A stretch of 64,000 nt of DNA from Acidiferrobacteraceae bacterium. GTDB lineage: Bacteria > Pseudomonadota > Gammaproteobacteria > Arenicellales > UBA868. The notes under the pieces were generated by a model. That model did no database searches. It was not told the DNA's origin and saw only the letters and a program-made list of their open reading frames with translations. The position numbers and the translations under genes were made by a program. The DNA is taken from positions 1-64,000 of the forward strand of contig PBOB01000027.1 in assembly GCA_002724185.1 (NCBI GenBank), given 5' to 3'. How positions within the stretch are numbered: position 1 is the stretch's first letter; each line of letters begins with the position of its first letter. Positions 17,788-26,804 of this stretch are shown here, in pieces.

Positions 17788-18693
17788 ATGCAAGATATAG
17801 ATAATAATTCTCTAGAATCAACGATCAAGCAGTTCATAGGCGACTGGACTATTGAGGTAACACCAGGCGGTGCTAAAAAGATTACTGATTTTAGAGAATA
17901 TCTTAAGCCTGGAACAACTGTATATATAACCTTCTTGCCAGGGTCAGATTTCTCGGACACTATCCATACTGCACATAAGCTTCGAGAAGATGGCATGATT
18001 CCTGTGCCACATTTGGCAGCTAGAAGTATTCCGTCTGAGACTTGGCTGACCAATCACCTTGAAAAAATGAAGCGTGAACTGACTTTGGATCATGTATTGC
18101 TTATAGGCGGTGGTGTTTCCACACCAGTTGGAGATTTTGAGGATACCATGCAGTTACTGGATACTGGCTTATTTGAGAAATTTGATATAAATAATATCGG
18201 TGTTGCGGGCCACCCTGAGGGTAGTCCAGATATTTCCAACGATGCAATTCAATCCGCTATGGAATGGAAAAACAATTATGCGGCTAGGACAGGCTTTAGC
18301 CTTTATATGACAACGCAGTTTATCTTTGAAGCGACACCAGTAATCGAATGGGAGGCACGAATTAGTAACAGTGGTAATAGACTGCCTATCAAAGTTGGTG
18401 TTCCTGGAATTGCTACGCTTAAGACCCTTCTAAACCATGCCCGAGCATGTGGAATTGGGCCATCAATGAGATTCTTGACGAGGCAAGCTCGAAATGTTTC
18501 GAAATTGATGCATCCTATCAGTCCAGATGCTTTGATATTAGATTTAGCAAGACATTATGCCGGGAGGGAGTCTTCAATTGCAGGAATCCATGTATATCCG
18601 CTTGGCGGTTTAAAGAAGTCCGCAGCCTGGTTTTCAACTGTTAGTGATCAGGAATTTGAGGTAGACTTGGCTGAAAAGAGGTTGATTTTATAA
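17788..18693 (+). CDS. Methylenetetrahydrofolate reductase-like flavoprotein (MetF superfamily)
   Basis: A 301-residue TIM-barrel protein resembling MetF: N-terminal catalytic Glu in TIEVTPGGAKK (E23), the HLAARS strand, VAGHPEGSP, and a C-terminal half with TQFIFEATPVIEW. The folate-contacting LRGDPP loop of classical MetF is replaced by LIGGGVSTPVGD, so Asp120 of the E. coli enzyme has no obvious counterpart. Divergent MetF-like proteins accompany methylotrophic methyltransferase systems. Two MttB-like genes in this window suggest a role in methyl group oxidation, but this is inference. A TTG at 17776 is an alternative start. A nucleoside hydrolase follows. Confidence 0.75.
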   Translation: MQDIDNNSLESTIKQFIGDWTIEVTPGGAKKITDFREYLKPGTTVYITFLPGSDFSDTIHTAHKLREDGMIPVPHLAARSIPSETWLTNHLEKMKRELTLDHVLLIGGGVSTPVGDFEDTMQLLDTGLFEKFDINNIGVAGHPEGSPDISNDAIQSAMEWKNNYAARTGFSLYMTTQFIFEATPVIEWEARISNSGNRLPIKVGVPGIATLKTLLNHARACGIGPSMRFLTRQARNVSKLMHPISPDALILDLARHYAGRESSIAGIHVYPLGGLKKSAAWFSTVSDQEFEVDLAEKRLIL

Positions 18694-18764
18694 TTCCCAC
18701 TCTCTAGATTGAAAGCAGTGCATCTTGGATTTCTTATTCCGCCGTCGTAGATCATGGACAAAGT

Positions 18765-19694
18765 ATGAAACGCTGCATATTTGTTGATACCGATACTGCG
18801 AGTGATGATGCGGTGGCACTGATGATGGCTTTCAAGCATTTCGATACATCTTTGGTTGGGATAGGTATAGTTGCTGGGAACGTTCCCCTAGAACAAGCAA
18901 CTCAAAATGCCCTGTTTGTCCGCTCCTTGTGCGGAATGAATACCCCGATCCACATGGGAGCTGCGCAACCACTAGTTAGACCACTTCAAACTGCACAAAA
19001 TGTACATGGTGTAGATGGCATGGGAGACATAAGTTTACCGATCGGTGGTCGAACTCCAGATGCTGGCCATGCAGTCAATGCATTAATTGCTGCTGCAGCC
19101 CGCTACTCCGGACATCTAGAGGTCATAACACTTGGACCGTTAACCAACCTTGCAATTGCTCTATCTGTGGCACCGGAGATAGTGAGTCAGATTAAGCGTT
19201 GCGTTATCATGGGTGGCACAAGCGATAGTTGTGGCAACATCACGCCAGTATCAGAGTTTAATCTTTGGGTTGATCCGGAGGCAGCGCGAATCGTATTTTC
19301 ATCAAGTCTGAACAAGGTTATGGTTGGTTGGGATATATCTAGAAAGTATGCGGTATTTAATGATGCCGAAGCTTCAGAGTTACGAGAAATAGGTACAGAA
19401 AAAGCCCGAATTGCGATAGATATCCAGAGAGTCGTGAAACAATTTGCTAGAGAAGAATTTGGTTTGGATGGATTTGACCTACCAGATCCTATTGCTATGG
19501 CAGTTCTATTGTCTGATGATTGTATTATCCGGAAGGGCAATGCATCAGTGGGCATTGATCTCCAGTCCGGCTCTACACGGGGTATGACTATTATTGATGA
19601 CAGTAACTTTTTTGAGCGCGAACAAGATACCGTAATCGTTTTAGAGGCTAGTCGTCAATACTTTGTTGATCGCCTAGGTGAAGCGCTACAATAG
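18765..19694 (+). CDS. Inosine-uridine preferring nucleoside hydrolase family protein
   Basis: Cytosolic N-ribohydrolase of 309 residues splitting ribonucleosides into base and ribose. The N-terminal calcium-binding aspartate cluster DTDTASDDAVALMMA (residues 8-22) replaces the usual DTDPGxDD with Ala/Ser at the Pro/Gly positions. Further family signatures are GPLTNLAIAL, MGGT with EFNLWVDPEAA, and the C-terminal DLPDPIAMAV containing the fourth metal Asp. Length is normal. It follows the MetF-like gene by 71 nt on the same strand. Base preference cannot be predicted. Confidence 0.88.
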   Translation: MKRCIFVDTDTASDDAVALMMAFKHFDTSLVGIGIVAGNVPLEQATQNALFVRSLCGMNTPIHMGAAQPLVRPLQTAQNVHGVDGMGDISLPIGGRTPDAGHAVNALIAAAARYSGHLEVITLGPLTNLAIALSVAPEIVSQIKRCVIMGGTSDSCGNITPVSEFNLWVDPEAARIVFSSSLNKVMVGWDISRKYAVFNDAEASELREIGTEKARIAIDIQRVVKQFAREEFGLDGFDLPDPIAMAVLLSDDCIIRKGNASVGIDLQSGSTRGMTIIDDSNFFEREQDTVIVLEASRQYFVDRLGEALQ

Positions 19695-19778
19695 TCTAGA
19701 TGCTAAGCTAGTTTAATGGCTAACTACTGTGTGCTATGAAATAAGGCCGGTGGGTAATAGAGCGTAGTGTGTAGTAGT

Positions 19779-19931
19779 CTATAGCTTGTCGTCTAACCTC
19801 ATCATTCCAGCTAGGACGGCAACTAGTACGACAATTAGTGCCAGCCATGTTTTTTCTGGCATTTGCACTGTGATGACAAGCGCAAATATCAATGCGCAGA
19901 GAAATACAATATATTTAAATTTACCTGCCAC
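19779..19931 (-). CDS. 50-residue two-helix membrane peptide
   Basis: A short frame that starts at GTG 15 nt after the stop of the TauD-like gene on the same strand. The product has a basic start (VAGKFKY), two hydrophobic segments (about 8-22 and 29-43) separated by a short MPEKTW turn, and a charged end (RLDDKL). This hairpin-like plan is common in small inner membrane proteins. No strong ribosome binding site is visible, so translation may be coupled to the upstream gene. I do not recognise a family; it could also be a chance frame. Confidence 0.5.
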   Translation of the reverse strand: MAGKFKYIVFLCALIFALVITVQMPEKTWLALIVVLVAVLAGMMRLDDKL

Positions 19932-19946
19932 AATTATCTGCTTAGA

Positions 19947-20786
19947 TCATCGTGGGAGAGATGACTGAATTGGTGAGCCCTTTATAACAATGCGATGCAT
20001 TATCCTACGATAACCATCGTAATCATTGATTGAGGTATGCCAGGTTGACTGATTATCCCATATAGTAATAGTGCCTGGAGCATGCCGTAGTCGGCAAGTA
20101 AACCTAATGTCACTAGCATGTCGGTAAAGGAATTGCAGTAGCGATTCACTTTCTGCCTCGCTAAGCTCTTCAACATGCGTAGTAAAATCTTTATTTACAT
20201 ACAAGCACTCTTTACCAGATAATGGGTGCTTAATAACGACAGGATGAATTACATGATGTACTGCCAGTTCTGAGTTTAAAACTCGGCCATCTTGATGAGT
20301 TTCATATTGTTTTTTTGCGGTGTAGCCAAAAACATGGTCGTTAGAGTGATGCGCTGAAAGACCCCGTAAAAAATTTTTCATCGATTCTGAAAGTGCGCCA
20401 AAAGCAGATGACATTGATGAGAAGCCAGTATCACCTCCAACTTCCGGCGCTTCAATGGTATGCAGCATTGACGCCATGCACGGCACTACATCATATGAAT
20501 GGTCTGTGTGCCAACTTTCACCAATTGCCATTCTCTGTTGTGGCTCCTTAATGATAAGAGAGATTTCAGGATAATCCGGATGAGGAGTAAAGAATTTGTT
20601 AATGTTTATCTCGCCAAACTTCTGTGCAAACCGTATCTGTTCTTCTGGAGTGACCGACTGATCACGAATTGCAATGACCCCATATTTGACGAACGCTCGA
20701 TGAATTTCTTTAAAGCTGGACGGCTCGCGTACATCTACATCGGAAATCTCAGCTCCCAAAACACCAGTTAGAGGGCGAATCTTCAT
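19947..20786 (-). CDS. TauD/TfdA-family Fe(II)/2-oxoglutarate dioxygenase
   Basis: A 279-residue oxygenase with the triad H93-x-D95 (SWHTDHSYD) and distal H250 (WDNQSTWHTSINDY), and Arg at 261/265 (RRIMHRIV) for 2-oxoglutarate. It is a distant paralogue of the enzyme at 4010-4849 (same length and motif spacing, substantial sequence difference). It is encoded 152 nt downstream of an MttB-like gene on the same strand, which hints at action on a methylated or quaternary amine or a derived acid. Gamma-butyrobetaine hydroxylase and trimethyllysine hydroxylase are members of this fold, but the substrate is unproven. Confidence 0.86.
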   Translation of the reverse strand: MKIRPLTGVLGAEISDVDVREPSSFKEIHRAFVKYGVIAIRDQSVTPEEQIRFAQKFGEININKFFTPHPDYPEISLIIKEPQQRMAIGESWHTDHSYDVVPCMASMLHTIEAPEVGGDTGFSSMSSAFGALSESMKNFLRGLSAHHSNDHVFGYTAKKQYETHQDGRVLNSELAVHHVIHPVVIKHPLSGKECLYVNKDFTTHVEELSEAESESLLQFLYRHASDIRFTCRLRHAPGTITIWDNQSTWHTSINDYDGYRRIMHRIVIKGSPIQSSLPR

Positions 20787-20938
20787 AAGTTGCTCTATGC
20801 TAGCCAGTACTCAGTATAGACTCAAGATTAGCATGCAACTAATACTAATGACTAGGCTTCTTGCTATTGAGGCCTCAACCAGCATTATGTCGAAATAGCG
20901 CATACTAATACCTATTGACGCCATGTTGGTTAAGACAG

Positions 20939-22498
20939 CTAGAAGTCCGTTGGTGCGCCACCCTCTAACTTTCGTCTCTCAACGAATTCATAAAGCTCTT
21001 CCTTAATATCTGCTCTCATCTTCGGTGGTTCATAATGCTTCAGTGCCTTTTTGTATAGCCGATTTGCGCGTTGCACCGTTGATATCGCTCCTCGTTCTGT
21101 CCAGTTTTCGAAGCTGCTCCAATCTGATAGGAATGGTTCATAGAACGCAGTCTGATAGCGCGATTGGGTATGTGCACTGCCTAGGAAGTGACCAGTAGGT
21201 CCGACATCTTTGATTGCTTCGATTGCTAAATCATCATCGCTAACATTAATAGGCCGGTGGTAATAGATCATTTGCTGCAGCATTTCGCAATCGATTACGA
21301 CTTTTTCAAAGCTCGCACATAAACCACCTTCCATCCAGCCCGCGGCGTGATAAACAATGTTTGCTTGGGCGCTTGAGCAGGCCCAGATCGATGCTGCGCT
21401 TTCCCATGTTGCCTGAGGATCGGGATAGTTTGCGGCATTAGCGTTAGACGCTCGCCAGGGTAAACCATAGTGCCGGGCTAACTGGCCTGAAATTTGGGTA
21501 GCCCGTACATATTCGGGCGTGCCGAAAGCAGGAGCTCCTGTTCTCATATCAACATTTGAAGTAAATGAGCCATAGGCGACTGGTGCACCGGGACGAACTA
21601 ACTGCAAAAGTGCCAGTGCTGCTAGACATTCTGCAGTTTGCTGAGCAAGCGCGCCAGCTAGTGTTACGGGGGCCATCGCACCAGACAGGGTGAATGGAGT
21701 CACGATGACCAATTGGTTCTTACGAACCATGCGCATGGCGCCATCAAGCATAGGCCAGTCGTATTTTAGGGGAGATGATGAGTTAATATTAGTAAGCATT
21801 CGTGGTTGCTGGACGAATTCTTCTTCATTGAGGCCCGCTGCGATGCGCATCATAGCTATCGCATCTTCAACCCGTTCTGCACCAAGAGAGTACGCGTGTA
21901 AAACTTTATCTGTTAGTATCAGTGTGTCTAGCAAGGCGTCTAAATGGCGAATGGATGGATGTATATCTATTGGTTCAACCGGGTATCCTCCCGTGAAGTG
22001 AATACAATTAAATATCTGTGCGAGTTTTAGAAGATTACGGAAGTCTTCTCTATTTCCGATACGACGACCATGATCTAGGTCAGAAACATTGGGGGGGCTT
22101 GCTACCATTCCAAACGCTGCAGAAGAGCCACCAAGTATAAGAGAGCGTTGCGGATCTCGCGGACATAGTGTCACCGTTGAGGGTGCCTTCTCTATAAGCT
22201 CCATCACAAATGCACGATCCATACGTACGGTTGGGGAATCAGTCGAGACATCGCAGCCGCCATGCTTAAGTATCTCGCGAGCCTCACTATGTAGAAAATC
22301 TATACCAATTTCCTCGATGATGCGCATTGCCGCCCCATGAATGCTTTGCAATTCGTCTTCACTAAGAGGCTCAATCGGCGCATCAGAAAAGACTGGCTGT
22401 TTCCAGTCCAGCTGTTCTATCCATGATTCTTGGTTTTTGCGTTGACGAATGTGTCTCCGAGAGCGACGGTTAGATATTGATGATTCTGGTGAAGTCAT
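20939..22498 (-). CDS. MttB-family (trimethylamine methyltransferase-like) protein, non-pyrrolysine
   Basis: Second MttB superfamily member, 519 residues, full length and without an in-frame TAG. It has a basic N-terminus (SRRHIRQRKNQ), a TIM barrel and the family-typical stretches MTLAGALAQQTAE-like (VTLAGALAQQTAECLA), APVAYGSFTSNVDMRTG and CEMLQQMIYYHRP. It shares the overall plan of the 13002-14546 protein but is clearly diverged from it, suggesting different substrates. It is followed by a TauD-like gene and preceded by an SDR epimerase and gamma-glutamyltransferase, all on the minus strand. No corrinoid partner is present in the window. Confidence 0.87.
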   Translation of the reverse strand: MTSPESSISNRRSRRHIRQRKNQESWIEQLDWKQPVFSDAPIEPLSEDELQSIHGAAMRIIEEIGIDFLHSEAREILKHGGCDVSTDSPTVRMDRAFVMELIEKAPSTVTLCPRDPQRSLILGGSSAAFGMVASPPNVSDLDHGRRIGNREDFRNLLKLAQIFNCIHFTGGYPVEPIDIHPSIRHLDALLDTLILTDKVLHAYSLGAERVEDAIAMMRIAAGLNEEEFVQQPRMLTNINSSSPLKYDWPMLDGAMRMVRKNQLVIVTPFTLSGAMAPVTLAGALAQQTAECLAALALLQLVRPGAPVAYGSFTSNVDMRTGAPAFGTPEYVRATQISGQLARHYGLPWRASNANAANYPDPQATWESAASIWACSSAQANIVYHAAGWMEGGLCASFEKVVIDCEMLQQMIYYHRPINVSDDDLAIEAIKDVGPTGHFLGSAHTQSRYQTAFYEPFLSDWSSFENWTERGAISTVQRANRLYKKALKHYEPPKMRADIKEELYEFVERRKLEGGAPTDF

Positions 22499-22567
22499 TG
22501 CAAATAAATTGTTAGCACAATAGAAATGAATTATTCAATTACTCATATTAGGAAACAGATGCGCCCA

Positions 22568-23464
22568 TCATTCACCATGATGCAGTATTTTGAATGATTT
22601 TGAGCTCGGCTGGAACTGGCGAGGAGACCAGCCGAATGCTGAGATAGCATCGCTATGATCATAGCAAAGATTTTCTTCCATTCTTTTTAGCATTTCTGGT
22701 GTTAGGTCTTCATTATTGGGCATAGATTTAAGTATATTTAACGTGATACGGAGAATGGGTGCTGGTATTGTGATTATTCTCGGCTTTAGACCTACCTCTA
22801 TAAACAGTCTTTCAATTATATTGCGATAAGTGAGGGTCTCGCCCCCAGCTAATATATATGTTTGAGTTTCACCAAACCCATTACTTGCGCAATCCAGGCA
22901 GAGATCGGCAATGTCCTTGGCATGAACGGGTTGTCGCAAGCCAGCACCTTCCCCAGTCATAGGAAAAAATTTGAAGATTCTAATAAGCTTGGCCAAGCGA
23001 TTAATATTTCTATTGCGGGCGCCGCCATATATCATTGTTGGTCTTAGTATTAGCGCTGAGCGTTTACCGCTCGAAAAATTCTGATTAACCCATTGCTCAC
23101 CTCTATGTAGCTGAGCCGCAATTAATTGCTCTTTAGTGTTTGTACTATTAGCCTTAGAAAGAATACTAGTTGAGCTAATAGCGATAAGTTTTCTTGCCCC
23201 GATTGCTTCCAGAATATCTCTATAGTCTGGCAATTTCCAAATAGGCATTAAACTGATGACCATTGATGCTGCAACCATGTTATTAGCCACTAATTTTCTA
23301 TAGTCTGAAGGAAGAAATAATCTAACGTTATGCTTATCGTTATTTCGTCGGGCTCTGGTAGTGATACTGTCAATAATCCAGCCATCTGCAATGAGCTGGG
23401 GGCATAGATAAGAGCCTATGTCGCTATTAGCCCCAAAGATTAAAATATTTTTGGGGTTTTCCAT
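22568..23464 (-). CDS. NAD(P)-dependent epimerase/dehydratase-like SDR protein
   Basis: A 298-residue extended or atypical SDR protein. The N-terminal nucleotide-binding motif is ILIFGANSDIGSYL (about 8-21). The later region includes LILRPTMIYGGARNRNI and QPVHAKDIADLCLDC, characteristic of NAD-dependent epimerase and NmrA-like proteins. The canonical YxxxK is not obvious, as the STSILSKANS region carries Ser/Thr but no clear Tyr, so it may bind cofactor without classical epimerase activity. It lies 69 nt upstream of the second MttB-like gene on the same strand. Confidence 0.75.
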   Translation of the reverse strand: MENPKNILIFGANSDIGSYLCPQLIADGWIIDSITTRARRNNDKHNVRLFLPSDYRKLVANNMVAASMVISLMPIWKLPDYRDILEAIGARKLIAISSTSILSKANSTNTKEQLIAAQLHRGEQWVNQNFSSGKRSALILRPTMIYGGARNRNINRLAKLIRIFKFFPMTGEGAGLRQPVHAKDIADLCLDCASNGFGETQTYILAGGETLTYRNIIERLFIEVGLKPRIITIPAPILRITLNILKSMPNNEDLTPEMLKRMEENLCYDHSDAISAFGWSPRQFQPSSKSFKILHHGE

Positions 23465-23619
23465 AATGCCATTTGTCTAGGTTAGAGAATTGATCCGACA
23501 TAGCCTTATAGTACATTGGTTTTCGAAAGCTGGATACCACATAAAAATTCGGCAATGTTCTTGATATTAACTTGAGCTGCAGCTTGGTTATTGATTGCTA
23601 TGCCTCATCTATCATGACC

Positions 23620-25185
23620 CTATCGCTCAGCAACAGAATCTGCCAGTGGCGAGTAGATGAATGACGCGCCTGTGCATTGTTGAGTAGTCGCGTCCCACCG
23701 GGCAATGCCAGGGCATGCAAAGAGATTTGGAAAGACGCCATGCTCGGCGGGTACTACATTATCTTGTTGACCTAATTGGTCAATAATATGTTGTTCGAGG
23801 CGAGAGTCGACACAAATATCTTGACCACTGCTAATATCTATTCGTGGTTGATGCATCGCGATCTCTGGCTCCATAGCGAAATCAATCATGAATGATATTA
23901 GTTGAACAACTGCGGAAGTGATTCGACGACCACCAGAAGCACCAATAGCAAATTTTGATCCATCGTTCTCCAGTACAATTGCAGGACACATATTGGAAAG
24001 AGGTTGTTTTTTTGGCCCTAAAGAATTAGGGTGATTTGTTCGAGGATCAAACCACATGATCCCATTGTTCATTAGGATTCCAGTTTTTGGCAGGACAAGC
24101 TTAGATCCAAATAAAGAAAGCAAAGTTTGAGTAATGGCAACTACATTTCCTTGTTGATCAATGACATTCAGATGAGTTGTTGAGGTATGCATTTTACTTT
24201 CAGGGGTGTCTCCCAGGTCTTGTAGTCGTTCGGCATAAGCCCGCTTTAGTGAGTTCGCGTAATGAATATATACCTTTGCGTCTAGGAGACTAGATGAATT
24301 GATTGAAAAAGATTCAAGAAGTTCGAGGGCTCGGAGCAGATTAGGTCCTGCACATAGGCCTGGCGAGGCAAAGATCTTTGAATCGCGATATTTGAAACCA
24401 GAAAGTTCCGTACATTGTGCCCTATAGCGCAGAAGATCATCTGCTCGAATATTAATTCCGACTGAAAGAAAATCATCAACTAAATCAGCGGCTAACCTTC
24501 CAGAATAGAATGTAGAAGGACCTTCGTTTGCTAATTGTTGGAGAGTTTCAGTCAGCCCAGTGAGTTTGATAGTTGGTGGTGGACCAGCCCACGCGCCCAT
24601 GGGAACAAATCCACCTGGTAAATAAATAGATTGTGACGAAGGGAATTGGTTTAGTACAGATGCAGCAGAGGCAATTTTTAGGCTGGAATACCAGTCAACG
24701 CATAAGCCGCTTTCGGCTTGATGGATTGCGGGCGCCAGTAGTTTTATCCAAGGGAGACTAGAAAATCTTTTCGCAGCTTCAGCCATACCAGCAACAAAAC
24801 CAGGTACAGCGACAGACGTTGGACCTAGAATGTTACGGTTTTCTAGAACTTCAGGCCAAGCAAATAAGTCAGAGTCGTATCCGCCAGACAGAGGAAATTT
24901 TGCAGGATCTAGTCTTATAGGAGCATTGACTCCGAAGTCAATCGCAAAAGTTTTCCTTGTTTCTGCAATATACACTAGCATATATCCGCAACCACCAAGA
25001 CCACTCATCCATGGCTCGACGACACCTAGGCTGAACGCAGAAGCGATGGCAGCATCAATTGCGTTGCCTCCCATCTCAAGAATGCTTGCGCCGGCCTGTG
25101 CAGCGATATAATGTTGCGCTGTCACAATTCCGCGATCAGACTTAACAGCCGGCTTGTTTATTGACCAGGTCTCTTTAGGCAGCAT
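23620..25185 (-). CDS. Gamma-glutamyltransferase family protein
   Basis: Ntn-hydrolase of 521 residues related to GGT, which transfers or hydrolyses gamma-glutamyl groups after autocatalytic cleavage before a Thr. The expected nucleophile is T336 in STTHLNVIDQQGN, with downstream GASGGRRITSAVVQ as the oxyanion/substrate segment and N-terminal GGNAIDAAIASAFSLGVVEP. There is no signal peptide, so it is probably cytosolic, unlike E. coli Ggt. The subfamily is often annotated as GGT though many members act on other amides. It heads a run of five co-directional genes reaching 19779; the intergenic distance to the epimerase is 155 nt. Confidence 0.88.
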   Translation of the reverse strand: MLPKETWSINKPAVKSDRGIVTAQHYIAAQAGASILEMGGNAIDAAIASAFSLGVVEPWMSGLGGCGYMLVYIAETRKTFAIDFGVNAPIRLDPAKFPLSGGYDSDLFAWPEVLENRNILGPTSVAVPGFVAGMAEAAKRFSSLPWIKLLAPAIHQAESGLCVDWYSSLKIASAASVLNQFPSSQSIYLPGGFVPMGAWAGPPPTIKLTGLTETLQQLANEGPSTFYSGRLAADLVDDFLSVGINIRADDLLRYRAQCTELSGFKYRDSKIFASPGLCAGPNLLRALELLESFSINSSSLLDAKVYIHYANSLKRAYAERLQDLGDTPESKMHTSTTHLNVIDQQGNVVAITQTLLSLFGSKLVLPKTGILMNNGIMWFDPRTNHPNSLGPKKQPLSNMCPAIVLENDGSKFAIGASGGRRITSAVVQLISFMIDFAMEPEIAMHQPRIDISSGQDICVDSRLEQHIIDQLGQQDNVVPAEHGVFPNLFACPGIARWDATTQQCTGASFIYSPLADSVAER

Positions 25186-25821
25186 TTGGTATTTATTGGT
25201 CGTTGAAATTTAACGGCGCAAATTGGGATTTTTCTATCATTATGGTAGATGAAGTTTGGGATCACTTCAAAGACTTTCTGGTTGGTAAAAAACAGTGCCA
25301 GGGTTGTATTAAATAAACGCAGTATCTGGCTAATTGATATTTAATCACGATGTTAGGTTCCTATGAATGTATTGAAATTACACTTGTCCAATTTTTCAGA
25401 CTTAAACGTGGCAATCTTAGATAGAAATCATTTTATCTTACCTTCGAATTTAGGAGCATGATCTTTGGAAGAGAGTTTTCGCGAAGTTTACCGAATTTTA
25501 TATTGGCAGCAATATCGTATTATGCTCATTGAGATTCGGAGCAAAATGGCAAGTTCGAGATTCTCGTAAGTATCCGAGCGCCATACAATACTACGAAACC
25601 TTGATATATTTATTATTATAATTGACTAGTACATACTATTAAGGCAATGTATGTCCAGGGAATGCTTGCCAGTACATTGGTTAACGGCGGATTCTGTACC
25701 GAGGTCATTATGCTAAAAGTACCGGATCCTAAGAATCTGGAATGATCACGGGAGATATTTTTTGAGAATAGCTTTGCCTAGTTAAGAAAGACAGGAAGTT
25801 GGAAGCTTTGGAGGAATAAAC
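25186..25821. other. Long divergent intergenic region
   Basis: 636 nt between the divergent gamma-glutamyltransferase and MORN genes. It is AT-rich and must hold both promoters, but no -35/-10 pair stands out clearly. One short plus-strand frame (25465-25569, TTG start, 34 codons, charged and amphipathic) follows an AGGAG at suitable distance and is only a weak coding candidate. Several 20-25 codon frames are at noise level. No tRNA, inverted repeat of note or terminator was seen. Confidence 0.5.
25810..25815 (+). promoter_or_regulatory. Strong ribosome binding site for a GTG start
   Basis: GGAGGA at 25810-25815 lies 6 nt before GTG 25822. The strength and spacing of this Shine-Dalgarno sequence fix the start of the MORN protein at the GTG. 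Confidence 0.8.
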
Positions 25822-26751
25822 GTGAAGAAGTGCACAATTGTTATGTTGTTACTTTGGCCTATACAAGTGTTTAGTGCTGATTACGGGAGCATATTGCTTA
25901 GCAAAGAAGATATTATAAATGTAGCTAGTGGAAATATATTTGAAATTAATATTGATCAGTGGCAGCCCATTGTTGGCCAGGGGATTAATTTACGACTTCG
26001 GGGCATAGAAATGCCTGCTTTAGAGGGTAGTTGCGACCAAGAAAGTAAATTAGCGGCGGATGCGCGTAATTTTGTCCATAAACTGCTAATCGGTGCTAGC
26101 AGCATTCTCTTAACGAATATTGATAGAGATGAAAATGCGTTTCGATTACTGGCAGATATAGATATCGACAACGTGTCTCTAGGAGCAACAATTGTCGATG
26201 CTGAACTTGGAGTTCCTTCAGAGAGCATCCTGCTGGGTGAAAATGTAGAACAGATTTGGTGTGACTTTAATGTCTCTGAGCTTGCCTATAACAATGGTAC
26301 TTATTCAGGCGAGATTGTGGATGGAATACCCAATGGGCAGGGTAGCTGGATAGGTTTAGGTGGTGATGAGTATGTTGGCTCTTGGCAAGATGGTATGTGG
26401 AATGGTGAAGGGGCATATAGATTTGGCGATGGCGAAGAGACGATTGGCAATTATAAAAATGGCCTTCTTGATGGGCAGGGGGCCTGGATGCATCCAGATG
26501 GTCGACGATATGTCGGGGACTTCAATGATGGCCGAAGGCATGGTATAGGTACCTATATTTGGCCGAATGGTCATGAATATGAGGGCGCTTTCGATAATGA
26601 CCAAAAACACGGTGTAGGTAGGTACACATTTGCGGATGGCTCCATAATCGAAGGAGAGTGGAACAATGGGAAGCCTTGGATAGCAATTTATATGGATCCC
26701 GAGGGTAACGAACTAGGCCAATATAAGGAGGGCGTCTGGTACGGTAAATAG
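25822..26751 (+). CDS. Secreted SNase-like domain protein with C-terminal MORN repeats
   Basis: A 309-residue exported protein. A signal peptide (about 1-18, ending VFSA) is followed by a staphylococcal-nuclease-like domain (about 32-147: INLRLRGIEMPAL, then DENAFRLLADI) and about six MORN repeats (about 161-308, repeated Y-x-G-x-W/F-x-D/N-G). In SNase the loop is IDxPE; here Glu43 is Ala (PAL), while Arg equivalents (R58/R60 and R108) remain, so nuclease activity is doubtful. MORN repeats often bind lipids or act as structural beta-strips. It converges with the Sel1/SH3 gene. I know no characterised protein with this architecture. Confidence 0.75.
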   Translation: MKKCTIVMLLLWPIQVFSADYGSILLSKEDIINVASGNIFEINIDQWQPIVGQGINLRLRGIEMPALEGSCDQESKLAADARNFVHKLLIGASSILLTNIDRDENAFRLLADIDIDNVSLGATIVDAELGVPSESILLGENVEQIWCDFNVSELAYNNGTYSGEIVDGIPNGQGSWIGLGGDEYVGSWQDGMWNGEGAYRFGDGEETIGNYKNGLLDGQGAWMHPDGRRYVGDFNDGRRHGIGTYIWPNGHEYEGAFDNDQKHGVGRYTFADGSIIEGEWNNGKPWIAIYMDPEGNELGQYKEGVWYGK

Positions 26752-26804
26752 CCGATCGGATTTTTTAGTAACAGGCAGGCACGAGGATAGATAAACGTTT
26801 AAGT

